NCBI GenBank assembly: GCA_000818945.1
Contig: KN805392.1
Span: 215,443 to 279,442, forward strand
DNA: 64,000 nt
Origin: Schizochytrium sp. CCTCC M209059
Lineage: Eukaryota; Sar; Bigyra; Thraustochytrida; Thraustochytriidae
Direction of reading: 5' to 3'
In this document: piece by piece, positions 30,433 to 39,882 of the stretch
How the letters are laid out: the number at the start of each line of letters is the position of its first letter
Numbering within the stretch: the stretch's first letter is position 1
The notes under the pieces: model-generated
Told to the model about the DNA's origin: nothing
The model's database searches: none
The model's input: the letters and a program-made list of their open reading frames with translations, nothing else
Translations under genes and position numbers: made by a program

Positions 30433-32088
30433 ATGGAGACTCGCAAGATGTCGATTGCAGGCGCCACGGCGCGCGCCGACTCCGAGGTGCACAAGAAGGC
30501 GATTGAACGGCTGACGCTCGACAATCAAAAGCTCGTGCAAGAGCTTGCACTCGAGTCAAAGCAGGACAACATGGTGAACAATAGTGCCGCATCCGCTGAG
30601 ATTCGCAGACTCCAGGACCAGGGCGATGCATACACGAGAAAAATCGAACTTGAACGGCGGCGCATCGCAGAGCTCGAAAAACAAATCACCATCGTCCAGG
30701 ATAAGGTCCATGCACAACGAAAGAAGATGGGAGGCGCCAATGTATCGAAGCAGAATAATCAGGTGCTTGCCAAGCAGATCCGCGTCCTGGAAAATAGGCT
30801 CGACAAGGCAACTGTGCGGTACAACGAGATCTTGGGCAAGAACAAGCTTATCAAAGAAAAGATCGACGATTTACGCCGGGAGCGCGTCATCTTTGATGGC
30901 ATTTACAAAAAGCTAGAAAAGGAAATGCATTCAGAAAAGAAAGAAATGGCCCGCCTGGTGCAAGAATGCAATTGTGCTTACATGGAGCGAGACGAGGTCA
31001 AGCAGGAGATCAGCAAGCTCAAGGCACAGGCAGAAAAGGAGGAAGAGGCTTTCCAGGCCGAATGGAAGCGTCTCGGCGATCTGATCGAGCAGGACAAGCG
31101 CGCCAAGGACCTGAACCAGCTCCCTGCGGAGGGACCCAGCAAGACAGACTCTACGGATAGTAAGAAACTAAAACGCCAGATGGCAGAGGGCGCCTGGGCG
31201 CTTGGCAAGGACAAGGCACAGCTCAAGATATCGCAGGAAAAGGCGCAAAACTATGAGGAAATGTTCAATAAAATCGAGGAAGAAACGGGTATCTCTGACA
31301 CGGACGAGCTGGTACGACGCTTCGTGGACGGCGAGGAGAAGAACTTTGAGCTTTTTTCCCAGATCAATGACCTCACAAAGCAGATCGAAGAGCTCGAGCA
31401 AAAGGTTGCAGGTGTCGAAACAGAGGTGGAAAAATATCGTGGTCAGGGCGCAAACTCGGAAAACCAGCGGAAACGCATTCTTCACGAACTCGAGGAGCGT
31501 CTGCAATCGACAAACCAAAAGGCCGACCAGTACGAGCAGCGACAGGCGCATGCCCAGAGGGTCTTGCAGCACCTCAAGGTTGGCATTCAATCCATATGTG
31601 AGAGATTGAGCGCCGATGGAAACAGCAGTGTGCGCGAAGTCCTGGGCACAGAAGGCGTCACGGACAGCAACGTCATGCAGTACCTCGGTGTGATTGAGCA
31701 ACGCGCGACCGAGATTATGCAGTTGTACACCGTCGATCCAGAAGTTGGCACCGTCATGGAAAACAGTGTCCCCTTGGCCGCACTGGCGGCAGTGAGCGAA
31801 GGTGCTACCGGTGGCGGAGCCACGTCAGATACAAATTCGCCAAGGTCGGGTAAAGGAAGCTCGCGGAGCGCCTGCAAGCCAAGCGTCAAAGATCTGGATG
31901 CCGCGCAGGAGCAGCTCGAGGCGCACGCGAATGTAGGGTCGGCACAACAGTCTAACGCAGGTACCGAACGACCTCTCACGCGGGCTGAAATAGAAAAGAG
32001 CGTCCAAGCGCACCTTGGCCCTGGTTGCGCCGCGAATAAAAAGGACAATGGCAACGGCTGCAGCACTGGCGAGAGCGATGCGGTATAA
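30433..32088 (+). CDS. ODA1: Outer dynein arm docking complex protein (ODA1/DCC2, CCDC114/CCDC63-like)
   Basis: A 551-residue, almost entirely coiled-coil protein. It resembles Chlamydomonas ODA1 (DCC2) and animal CCDC114/CCDC63, which anchor outer dynein arms on axonemal doublet microtubules. The N-terminal part has the family blocks: HKKAIERLTLDNQKLVQEL, IRRLQDQGDAYTRKIE, then LENRLDKATVRYNEILGKNK and KIDDLRRERVIFDGIYKKLE (about residues 117-160). Heptad repeats continue to about residue 400. The final 130 residues are low complexity (Gly/Ser/Thr/Ala). Its presence implies the organism builds motile flagella at some stage. The ATG at 30433 is the first in frame and matches the expected N-terminus. 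Confidence 0.88.
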   Translation: METRKMSIAGATARADSEVHKKAIERLTLDNQKLVQELALESKQDNMVNNSAASAEIRRLQDQGDAYTRKIELERRRIAELEKQITIVQDKVHAQRKKMGGANVSKQNNQVLAKQIRVLENRLDKATVRYNEILGKNKLIKEKIDDLRRERVIFDGIYKKLEKEMHSEKKEMARLVQECNCAYMERDEVKQEISKLKAQAEKEEEAFQAEWKRLGDLIEQDKRAKDLNQLPAEGPSKTDSTDSKKLKRQMAEGAWALGKDKAQLKISQEKAQNYEEMFNKIEEETGISDTDELVRRFVDGEEKNFELFSQINDLTKQIEELEQKVAGVETEVEKYRGQGANSENQRKRILHELEERLQSTNQKADQYEQRQAHAQRVLQHLKVGIQSICERLSADGNSSVREVLGTEGVTDSNVMQYLGVIEQRATEIMQLYTVDPEVGTVMENSVPLAALAAVSEGATGGGATSDTNSPRSGKGSSRSACKPSVKDLDAAQEQLEAHANVGSAQQSNAGTERPLTRAEIEKSVQAHLGPGCAANKKDNGNGCSTGESDAV

Positions 32089-32325
32089 TCGTCTTAGCAT
32101 TCGTGCCAAGTTTACGTATTTTTCACCCTTGCATCATTTATTCGACAGGGAAGATGCCCAAGTAGCGAAAATTAAAAGGTAAAGCAATGCATGTATGATG
32201 ATACGAAGAAATGAATGGAGTGCTGGTTTCGCTTGCTTGCTTGCTTGCGAGGCGAAAAGGAAAAGGAATGGTGAAGAAGTAGAAGGGGCGGGAGGGAGGG
32301 GGGGAATAGAAAGAGAAAAAGAGAA

Positions 32326-33546
32326 TCATGATAATAGCGCGGAAGGTTTGACCACCACGCCAGCTGCCTCTGGATTTTCCAAAAAGGCCTCGGGCGGTAA
32401 CTCTTGCATCGCGACGGAAGGCGCTCCTTGGAGATCCTGAAGATTCTGGAGGATAATGTTCTTGTACTTTTCCAAGTACTCCTTGGTGTTATTATTTTGC
32501 AATGAGGCTTTTGGCGTGAGGTGAATGCGATGACCTGGCGCAAAGTAACCCGAAAACTCGTGCGCTGGAATCTCCGCAGAAAGATCTTTGTCTTCGCCAA
32601 CAGCGACCGCCGTCTCAAACGCCCAACAGCGCGCAACATTATTCACCGTGTATCCGCCGCCGCCAACGAGGAGCAAGGGGACACCAAAGCTCTTGACGAA
32701 TCGAACGCACTCGGCATGACCGTCTACCGTGAGATTGAAGCAGCCAAGGCGGTCGCCCGTAAGCGAGTCGGCACCGCACTGTAAAACAACGGCGCCAGGC
32801 CGGTAGATTTCCATAATGCGCCGAATAATTGGTTTGAAAACACGAGCAAAGTCTTGATCTGTAATTCCTTCCTTGAGTGGAAAGTTAACGCAGTAGCCAG
32901 CGCCCTTGCCGGAGCCCGTGTCAGTGAGCTCGCCAGTCCCGGGGAAGAAGTCGCCGAATTTGTGGAATGAGCACGTCATGACTCTATCCGTCATGTAGAA
33001 GGCCTCCTCGACGCCGTCGCCGTGGTGAATATCAATGTCGATGTACAAAACGCGTGGATGGAATTTGAGCATCTCGAGGATGGCGAGCACAATGTCGTTG
33101 ACGTAGCAAAAGCCACTCCCTTCCGTTTTTTTAGCGTGGTGGAGGCCGCCCGGCCAGTTAATGCAAATGTCTGAGAGGCCATGGTTAAGGCGCACAGCAC
33201 CGTCGAGCGAGCCGCCCGAATACAGCGAGCAGAAATCAAACATGTCGTTAAAGATAGGGCAATCGGTGCCCTCGCCCAAGTTGAACTTTTGCGCCTCGTT
33301 GGCCAGCGCCTTGGCCGTGCTCGGGCTCGCGCGGCGAATGAAGTCAATGTACTCTGGCGAGTGATACTGCATCATTTCTCCGGCCGTCGCGCGGTGCGGC
33401 CTGAAGCAGTCCATCTTCCGGTGCAGGCCGTAGGTCAGGACAAGGTTGTGCGCCAGCATAAGCCGCGCGGGCTTCATCGGGTGGCCCGGTCCATAGTGAT
33501 GGTACGCGAACGTCTCGTCGTACACGTATGCCACCTTACGACCCAT
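32326..33546 (-). CDS. HDAC3: Class I histone deacetylase, HDAC3-like
   Basis: A 406-residue zinc-dependent lysine deacetylase acting on histone tails in chromatin repressor complexes. It begins GRKVAYVYDETFAYHHYGPGHPMKP, the standard class I start. Catalytic features: the His pair in GGLHHAKK (His136-His137), zinc ligands in YIDIDIHHGDG (Asp172 and His174), the second Asp ligand in VLQCGADSLTGDRLGCFNL, and the glycine loop LLLVGGGGYTVNNVARCW. The length and the C-terminal NIILQNLQDLQGAPSVAMQELP segment fit the HDAC3 branch better than HDAC1/2, which have long acidic or lysine-rich tails. It is head-to-head with the class 3 lipase gene, 499 bp apart. Confidence 0.95.
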   Translation of the reverse strand: MGRKVAYVYDETFAYHHYGPGHPMKPARLMLAHNLVLTYGLHRKMDCFRPHRATAGEMMQYHSPEYIDFIRRASPSTAKALANEAQKFNLGEGTDCPIFNDMFDFCSLYSGGSLDGAVRLNHGLSDICINWPGGLHHAKKTEGSGFCYVNDIVLAILEMLKFHPRVLYIDIDIHHGDGVEEAFYMTDRVMTCSFHKFGDFFPGTGELTDTGSGKGAGYCVNFPLKEGITDQDFARVFKPIIRRIMEIYRPGAVVLQCGADSLTGDRLGCFNLTVDGHAECVRFVKSFGVPLLLVGGGGYTVNNVARCWAFETAVAVGEDKDLSAEIPAHEFSGYFAPGHRIHLTPKASLQNNNTKEYLEKYKNIILQNLQDLQGAPSVAMQELPPEAFLENPEAAGVVVKPSALLS

Positions 33547-34045
33547 CTTTACACGCTGTCCCCGTCGCCGTCGCCGCCGCCGCCGCCGCCAGCCGCGCTT
33601 CCAGCGCGCGCGCGCGCGCGAGCCCTCGCCGCTCCCGCGCTGCGGCCGCGACGCTGATAATGTTATGGTGGCCCGCCGCCTCTGTAAGCAACTTGAAGTG
33701 CCACACCATTTTGTTTTTTTCCTCCCTCGAGGCCCACTGTAGCGGCGCTATAATCCACTTTCCCAGCGCTCGTTGCGCCCTTTGCCGCCGCGCTAAAACG
33801 CACTTTGCGGCCGCCCAGATCCACCACTCTGTACTCCTAAGAAGCGGGGTAAACTGGGCAATTCCTCATGCTGCCAGCAGCAGTGCAGTGTCTACGAAGC
33901 TCACGAACAGAGCGACGGACGCGCCAGGATCGCATCGACCCGCGCAAGCAGGAGGGCGCGACAGAACTGCAGCGAGGTCTCTGCCACGAAGCCGTGCAGA
34001 GACAGGGTAGTGCGGGGCGCGTGCCTCTCGTCTCTCGCGAGCAGG
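33547..34045. other. Divergent intergenic region (HDAC / lipase)
   Basis: 499 bp with no gene. GC-rich CCG/GCG repeats lie close to the deacetylase start (about 33555-33660). Confidence 0.5.
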
Positions 34046-36067
34046 ATGCTGGCCCGCAGGGCCGTGGGGTGCGGGGTCGCCGCCCTGCCGAGAGCTGCCG
34101 TTCGCGCGGTCAGCTCGCGGGCCTCGTCGAGGCATGCGAATCTTCTTCACCTGGGCTCTACCACCAGCTTCGCGACAACGCTTGTTTCGTCCTTTTCGTC
34201 CTCTTCGTCGACGCCACCGTCGTCGTCCACGTCCACGTCCACGTCCACGTCCCCGTCGTCAGGAGCCTCAGTCGCGTCGAAAAGTCGAAGAGGAACGTCA
34301 GGGAGCAAGGTTGCCACGTCAAAAAGCGCGCTCTTGACGCTGGCAACCGTCTCAGGAGGCCTTGCGCTCGTTGCAGCACTTTACGAGCAGCTCAGGGGAA
34401 TGAGCAATGGTCGCAGTGGACCCTTCCTGGGGCCACAAGTAGCTATGATGGCTCCGAGTGGAGGTCCAGGAGACGATGACGAGGATGACAAGAAGCCCAA
34501 CAAGGACGATCTCAACGGAAGCACTGCAGGAGGAGGCAATCTTAACTCGAGATGGCTCTCGACGGTTGGGAAGCGAGTCTCAGAACAAATGAAGAATCTC
34601 TTCGGACGCGGACCCGGCGGCTCTGAGGAGGATCGCGAGGATGCAAAGGACCGCGAGGAATTGCAAAATAAACGGAAAAAGGAGCGGTTGGGATTTCTAA
34701 GCCGGTTCAATCAAGGCATAAAGAAAGGACAGGAGTATATCTCTGGACAATTGGACGGTGCCAACGAGTTTAAAGAAATGGCTTCAAGCGTGAATTCAAT
34801 CTTGAGCAACGGCTGGACCTCGAAGAACAAGGACGAAGCGCTCGAGGACATCGTCACCAAGGCGCGCGAGGCCGCCAATGCGGGTTCCTTCCAGTCAAAC
34901 CGTAGCTTTACAGATATGGTCAAGCTATTCATGGATGAGAAGGAAGTTATTCGGGAATCTCTACAGAACGCCTTTGGTCACATAGATCTCTCCAAGTTCA
35001 ACCCGACCTCTTTGTTCTACTATCTCGAGGCGCAGGACGAAAAGCTCAACCCATCCTACAAGCGGCGCGTACATCGATTCATGTTTGGTGCATCTCATGA
35101 TGACGTACGCGAGATTCGCAGTGCTCTGCAGTTTGCGGATGCTGCTTATTTTGACACAGAAGAGGAGATCACCGAAATGCTGGAAGAAGCAGGCTATGAT
35201 ATGATCTTTCTGAGTCTAGAGAGTCTGCCGGGCAAACCGGCACATTTTATCGCCATCAAGAAAGGCGAGGGCTTCTTCGAGTCCACTGAGGTGCTCATTG
35301 TTGTGCGCGGCACTAAGACGATTGCGGATCTTTTTACAGACGCCGTTCTCGATCCCGAAGAGTACAAGGATGGGTACGCACACGCAGGAATTGTGCGGTC
35401 TGCGCGATGGCTCAATGACCTTCACAAGAAGCTCCTCACCGATATTTCGGATCAGGCCAAGCGCCAAGTAAATTTCAGGCTTATTGGGCATTCCTTGGGC
35501 GCGGGTATCGCAACCATTTCGGCGCTTGAAATGAAGGAGGCTGGCTTCAAGAATGTCGAGGTCGTCACCTTTGGGTGCCCAGCACTGCTCAGTCGAGATC
35601 TCTCGGAATCGTGCCAGGACTTTGTCACCTCTGTTGTGAATGACAACGATCTTATTCCGCGAAGCAGCGGTGCCACCGTGGGTAATCTTGCCATGGACAT
35701 TCTCGAGTTCGATTACAGGGAGAGTGTCAAGCGTGACATTCGCGACGCAGTCAAGCAGCTCTGCTGGCACGTCCCCTTTTCGATCAAGGAGTCTGATGTT
35801 GAAACCTTCTTCGAGCAGGCGGACCAACAGGTCGAGAAACACCTTGGACCATCTGTTCCTGAGAAGAGCTCCGAGCGCGCGGAGGTCCAACTTTTCCCAC
35901 CAGGTACTTGTCTGCATCTCTACAGAGATGGCATGGGTGTCTCTTGTAGCTATGTTCCTTGCGATTTCTTTGCGGAGATCGCGGTGCAGCGTACCATGAT
36001 CGAAGACCATCTCATTACGGGATATGACGCCCTAATCTCTCAGCTCCTCGAAGACAACGAGGCCTAA
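34046..36067 (+). CDS. Class 3 lipase (diacylglycerol-lipase-like)
   Basis: A 673-residue alpha/beta-hydrolase of the fungal lipase (class 3) family, which includes sn-1-specific diacylglycerol lipases and triacylglycerol lipases. The nucleophile elbow is LIGHSLGAGIATISAL (Ser483). The likely acid is the Asp in VNDNDLIPR, and the likely catalytic His is in MIEDHLITGY near the C-terminus. The oxyanion-side block EVLIVVRGTKTIADLFTD precedes it. The N-terminus (MLARRAVGCGVAALPRAAVR, then Ser/Thr-rich sequence and a hydrophobic LLTLATVSGGLALVAALY) looks like a mitochondrial presequence followed by one membrane anchor. I chose the ATG at 34046 because the codon at 34010 is GTG. Location is inferred; the substrate is unknown beyond a lipid ester. 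Confidence 0.88.
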   Translation: MLARRAVGCGVAALPRAAVRAVSSRASSRHANLLHLGSTTSFATTLVSSFSSSSSTPPSSSTSTSTSTSPSSGASVASKSRRGTSGSKVATSKSALLTLATVSGGLALVAALYEQLRGMSNGRSGPFLGPQVAMMAPSGGPGDDDEDDKKPNKDDLNGSTAGGGNLNSRWLSTVGKRVSEQMKNLFGRGPGGSEEDREDAKDREELQNKRKKERLGFLSRFNQGIKKGQEYISGQLDGANEFKEMASSVNSILSNGWTSKNKDEALEDIVTKAREAANAGSFQSNRSFTDMVKLFMDEKEVIRESLQNAFGHIDLSKFNPTSLFYYLEAQDEKLNPSYKRRVHRFMFGASHDDVREIRSALQFADAAYFDTEEEITEMLEEAGYDMIFLSLESLPGKPAHFIAIKKGEGFFESTEVLIVVRGTKTIADLFTDAVLDPEEYKDGYAHAGIVRSARWLNDLHKKLLTDISDQAKRQVNFRLIGHSLGAGIATISALEMKEAGFKNVEVVTFGCPALLSRDLSESCQDFVTSVVNDNDLIPRSSGATVGNLAMDILEFDYRESVKRDIRDAVKQLCWHVPFSIKESDVETFFEQADQQVEKHLGPSVPEKSSERAEVQLFPPGTCLHLYRDGMGVSCSYVPCDFFAEIAVQRTMIEDHLITGYDALISQLLEDNEA

Positions 36068-36557
36068 TAATAGCGAAAAGACGAAACACAATTTGTGCTG
36101 TGCGTCTCGCGCACACCTGCAAATCAGTGATCTGCAATGATGATGGGGATGGTGAAAAAAGATTGATACTGAGTGCGAAATATTCCGTGAAACGGGACGT
36201 GTAGTTTTTGCCCGATGCAGTGTTTGGCTCCATCCGTCAGAATCGTCAGAACATCCAATCAATGATACCATAATTTCTTCTATAAATAAGCGAAATGGTT
36301 TGGCCGGTGTAGCAGTAGCCTCACCCCCTCGTCCCTTCCTTCGTTAGGCAAGGAAAGAAGTGGATGAATTCTCTAAAAAAAGGATGTATCACATTTTCAA
36401 AAGGAGCAGTTCAGCCGGACGGCCCGATGATTTTGAGATAAGCGTGCGCATGGGACGGACGAGTCGAACTCGGCTTGAGTGATTCGAATGATGACACCTT
36501 TTGTGCATGGTCGAAGCATTTCTACTGTTTCTATCTGTCATGCTAAGATGCAAGCTC
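36068..36557. other. Convergent 3' intergenic region
   Basis: 490 bp between the lipase and beta-mannosidase stop codons; no gene seen. Confidence 0.5.
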
Positions 36558-39500
36558 TCAGACTAGGGCCACGACGGGTTGCCGAGAGGTTTGCAAAAGA
36601 CAAGCTGCTCCCATCATGTGCTCGGCGCGCACTGTACGGTTCAAGACATCGCCTTGGTCTGGAGCAAAGGGTCGGAACTCCACAATAGGCTCGCAATATT
36701 CGTTCGCTGACTTGACCAAACACTTTGCGAGCCCTGCGCCAGGTAAAAAGGCGAATCCGTTCTGCATGAAGCGACCCTGAGCAAGCGTAGTCAACTGGAC
36801 ATAGAGCAAGACCGTCGTCTTTAGAGCATCTTCCTCCTCTCTGGACGCCGCCGCCGTCGTCGAGACACCCAAGTGTACACGGAAAGCACCATTCTTGGTC
36901 GTTCCAGGAAGCACACGTGGGACGATTTGGGTGTGACATGAGGCGCGCGAAAACGTATGATCTAGCAAGTCCTTGGGTAAACCCATGAGGGTCTCCGCTT
37001 GGGAGACAATTTTGCCTTTGCTGTTCGAAAGACTTGCGATACGCAGGGTGGCGGCTTTGCTGAAGGCATGGGGCAGCTCTGGGCCAACGTTGATGACTTG
37101 AGCTACGAACGGTTGGAGCGATAATGACTTTTGACAAACGCGCACAGATTGCTGCCCTGTTGCAATGTCAACGTCAACAATCTCAATACTCCACATAGAA
37201 TTTTGCCTACAGCCATCATCACAAGTGTCATCAGGTCGATCCGAGTCGACTCGCACGACGCAACGTGCGTCACGTCCACAGGCGATAAAGGCGTCCTTGT
37301 AGAGAGACTCCGCAAACCAGTGATGCAGCAGCTTCCATCGGCCTCCAACAACTTGGCCTGGTTGCTGACTTCCATATTCAAGAGATCCCCAACCGCCAGT
37401 AGGCCAAATCTCGTTGAGTTGCCATGTGAGAATTCCGAAGGTGTTGCTTGCGCGAAAGCGTTCAATCGAAATTCTAACGTCCAGAGCTTGTGCCAGCATG
37501 CATAGAAAAAGCTGTGCGCGAAAGACAGTCTCACCTGTTGCCTCGAAATTAAGATTGGCTCCAAAGAACGATTCAATCAGGCTGTCACATGGATAGTTGC
37601 GCTCCGCCATGCTGTTGTTACCCTCGCACTGGTTTTCGTAAATTTCGGACGTGCAGCTGTCAGGGGCGCTGCCGCCATGCAAACCTTGGTGACGAGGATC
37701 CAAGGTTGGTGCAAGTGACTCGTAAGAGCTCATCACCACCGTCCCGAACTCGGAGGCAAAGAGACTTGGTGCAGATGGACCGGTTCGAACGGGTCTAGCC
37801 TGGCCATCGTCACTGTCATCGAAAAAGGTCGTAGGCATGTCTGGGACAAAAACTTGCATGTTTGTGATGCCATTGGTTGCAGGAAAGCCCGTTCCGTGGC
37901 GATAAGGTCCGTGTGCTTCAATTGTACGTGTTACATTAACATGCGGAACAAAAGTAGCATTTCGAGCAAGAGGGAGAGATGTGAGGCGGTGCACGCCGCG
38001 AGCCCATCCATTCGAGGGACAAGAAGGCCATACAATACGCGAGATATCTTCGTTGACGACCTCTCGAATGACAAAGTCAGCGTAGATTGCGGTTGGCGTG
38101 CCGGGAATAACAACGCATTCGTTACAGCTATTCCAGACAACAATACTTGGATGATGAGAAAGTCTTCGAACCTGGTGTCGAAGCTCGTCAGCCTGTGTGC
38201 GGTCGCGTGCAGGTGAATGACCCCTCTGGGCGTACATCATATCATGGAAAACCATGATCCCGAATCGATCACACGCCTCGTAAAATGCGCGCGGCAAGAA
38301 AACGCCTCCGCCCCATACGCGAACCATGTTGAAGTGTGCGTGGACAGCGCTCTCCACGAGCCTTGCATGTGCATCTCCGCGGTAGCGGCCCTCTTGATTA
38401 TCCATGGGAATGACATTTGATCCTCGCGCAAGGATCATGCGACCATTGATGCGAAAATACATGCCATGATTCGAGTTCCCCTCCGCATGGCGTGCCTCGC
38501 GCACATAGCTTGCATCCGTATCGTCGCCTGTTACGAGTGCGATCGCGCGGAATCCAACTTTTCGCGCTGCGCACACAGACGAAACAGCTCCTTCGCCACG
38601 GTGCACGCCATGATGCAGGCAAATGGTGATTTTATGTAAATGTTGCTCTCCAAGGCCATTCGGCCACCATAGGCGGACGCCTGCTTTTGCAGTGACGAGT
38701 GCTGGGACAAGGAGCGATACAATCGTGGAATTTGCAGACACTGGCATGGACACAAGGGGATCTTCTCCCCGCGCCCAATCAGCGTGTAAAGTAAGAGTGG
38801 TATTTGGGCTCGTAATGGCTGTCAAGAGATGAACGCGGACTTCAACATGGAACGCCCAGTCAGAGCGGCATGACGAGTTGGCCGTGCCTCTCTCATCGCA
38901 GAGAGGAGTCACATACGGTTCCACGGGCACGATCTGCGGCACAATGTGAGTGAGCATTGTTTCATGTGGAGAAGAGACAAGATAGACGGACTTCCAGATA
39001 CCCTTGGACATGACGTGAGCTTCGCCCTTGTTCCTCCTGGTGAACGGAGCCCAGTCCCAGCCTCCGGAGCAGGCCATGAAGCGGCCTTTCTCGTCGAGGT
39101 CATCATCGAAGACGAGCTCAACTCGCAGGGTAGTCTCATCAGACTCAGATATGTTCTCGAGCGGTAGCACGAGTCGCAGAAATTGGTCTGTGATTTCCGC
39201 ACGCTCTTTCCCATTCACCACGATGCGCGCGCCCATTTTGACCCCGTCGAGAACGAGCCATATGTAGCGATTGGCAGTCGGTATCTTTACGTGCGTCTCG
39301 ACGGCATAGATCCAGGTGCCTCGCGCCCAAATATCGCTCTCCTCGCGGAAGTTGATCTCGTACAAAGGATTGCCGATGACACCTGCTCGTTCGAGGTCGC
39401 TCAGAAGGTCGCCGGGAACGCTAGCAGGAAAGTCACGCCCGCGTACGCTGTGCGCGCAAGCCTCGCCGGCACAGGCGAGTCGCCACGCTGCCTCGGGACT

Positions 39501-39698
39501 ATCGAGGTCCTGGACGTCCCCCGCGACAAGCACGCGCTCGTCGCGCAGAGCGCACCGCAGCGCGTCTGCTGCATCTCGCGATGCTGCTTCCGCCGCCGCC
39601 GCCGCCCCGCCCGTCGCCACGAGCAGCGCGAGCACGAGCAGCGCGAGCTCGAGCAGCGCGAGCTCGAGCGGCCTCGAGAGCGGCCCCGCCCTGGACAT
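36558..39698 (-). CDS. Secreted/lysosomal beta-mannosidase (GH2)
   Basis: A 1046-residue family 2 glycoside hydrolase that cleaves terminal beta-mannose, normally the last step in breaking down N-glycan cores or mannans. The ATG at 39698 is followed by a signal peptide (LELALLELALLVLALLVATGG). The sugar-binding and jelly-roll domain follows (GDLLSDLERAGVIGNPLYE, WIYAVETHVKI, the FxxCxGGWDWAPF block). The TIM barrel carries the acid/base Glu in VVWNSCNE (Glu527) and the nucleophile Glu in LFASEFG (Glu650). The Trp-rich GGWDWAP and MVRVWGGGVF motifs are standard for beta-mannosidases. The C-terminal beta-sandwich is present, so the gene looks complete. The frame stays open upstream across the nearby assembly gap, but the signal peptide fixes the start. 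Confidence 0.93.
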   Translation of the reverse strand: MSRAGPLSRPLELALLELALLVLALLVATGGAAAAAEAASRDAADALRCALRDERVLVAGDVQDLDSPEAAWRLACAGEACAHSVRGRDFPASVPGDLLSDLERAGVIGNPLYEINFREESDIWARGTWIYAVETHVKIPTANRYIWLVLDGVKMGARIVVNGKERAEITDQFLRLVLPLENISESDETTLRVELVFDDDLDEKGRFMACSGGWDWAPFTRRNKGEAHVMSKGIWKSVYLVSSPHETMLTHIVPQIVPVEPYVTPLCDERGTANSSCRSDWAFHVEVRVHLLTAITSPNTTLTLHADWARGEDPLVSMPVSANSTIVSLLVPALVTAKAGVRLWWPNGLGEQHLHKITICLHHGVHRGEGAVSSVCAARKVGFRAIALVTGDDTDASYVREARHAEGNSNHGMYFRINGRMILARGSNVIPMDNQEGRYRGDAHARLVESAVHAHFNMVRVWGGGVFLPRAFYEACDRFGIMVFHDMMYAQRGHSPARDRTQADELRHQVRRLSHHPSIVVWNSCNECVVIPGTPTAIYADFVIREVVNEDISRIVWPSCPSNGWARGVHRLTSLPLARNATFVPHVNVTRTIEAHGPYRHGTGFPATNGITNMQVFVPDMPTTFFDDSDDGQARPVRTGPSAPSLFASEFGTVVMSSYESLAPTLDPRHQGLHGGSAPDSCTSEIYENQCEGNNSMAERNYPCDSLIESFFGANLNFEATGETVFRAQLFLCMLAQALDVRISIERFRASNTFGILTWQLNEIWPTGGWGSLEYGSQQPGQVVGGRWKLLHHWFAESLYKDAFIACGRDARCVVRVDSDRPDDTCDDGCRQNSMWSIEIVDVDIATGQQSVRVCQKSLSLQPFVAQVINVGPELPHAFSKAATLRIASLSNSKGKIVSQAETLMGLPKDLLDHTFSRASCHTQIVPRVLPGTTKNGAFRVHLGVSTTAAASREEEDALKTTVLLYVQLTTLAQGRFMQNGFAFLPGAGLAKCLVKSANEYCEPIVEFRPFAPDQGDVLNRTVRAEHMMGAACLLQTSRQPVVALV

Positions 39699-39768
39699 TT
39701 CCTCGCGGGGATGATACGATGCGCGACGATCTCCAGCTGCCGCTGCCCCAGCGCGGCGCCGGGGCCCG

Positions 39769-39857
39769 NNNNNNNNNNNNNNNNNNNNNNNNNNNNNNNN
39801 NNNNNNNNNNNNNNNNNNNNNNNNNNNNNNNNNNNNNNNNNNNNNNNNNNNNNNNNN
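39769..39857. other. Assembly gap (89 N)
   Basis: It lies between the divergent beta-mannosidase and VPS4 start codons, in extremely GC-rich sequence. It probably hides part of a bidirectional promoter. Confidence 0.99.
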
Positions 39858-39882
39858 CGTGAAGCGCGGGCGCTCGCGCCCG

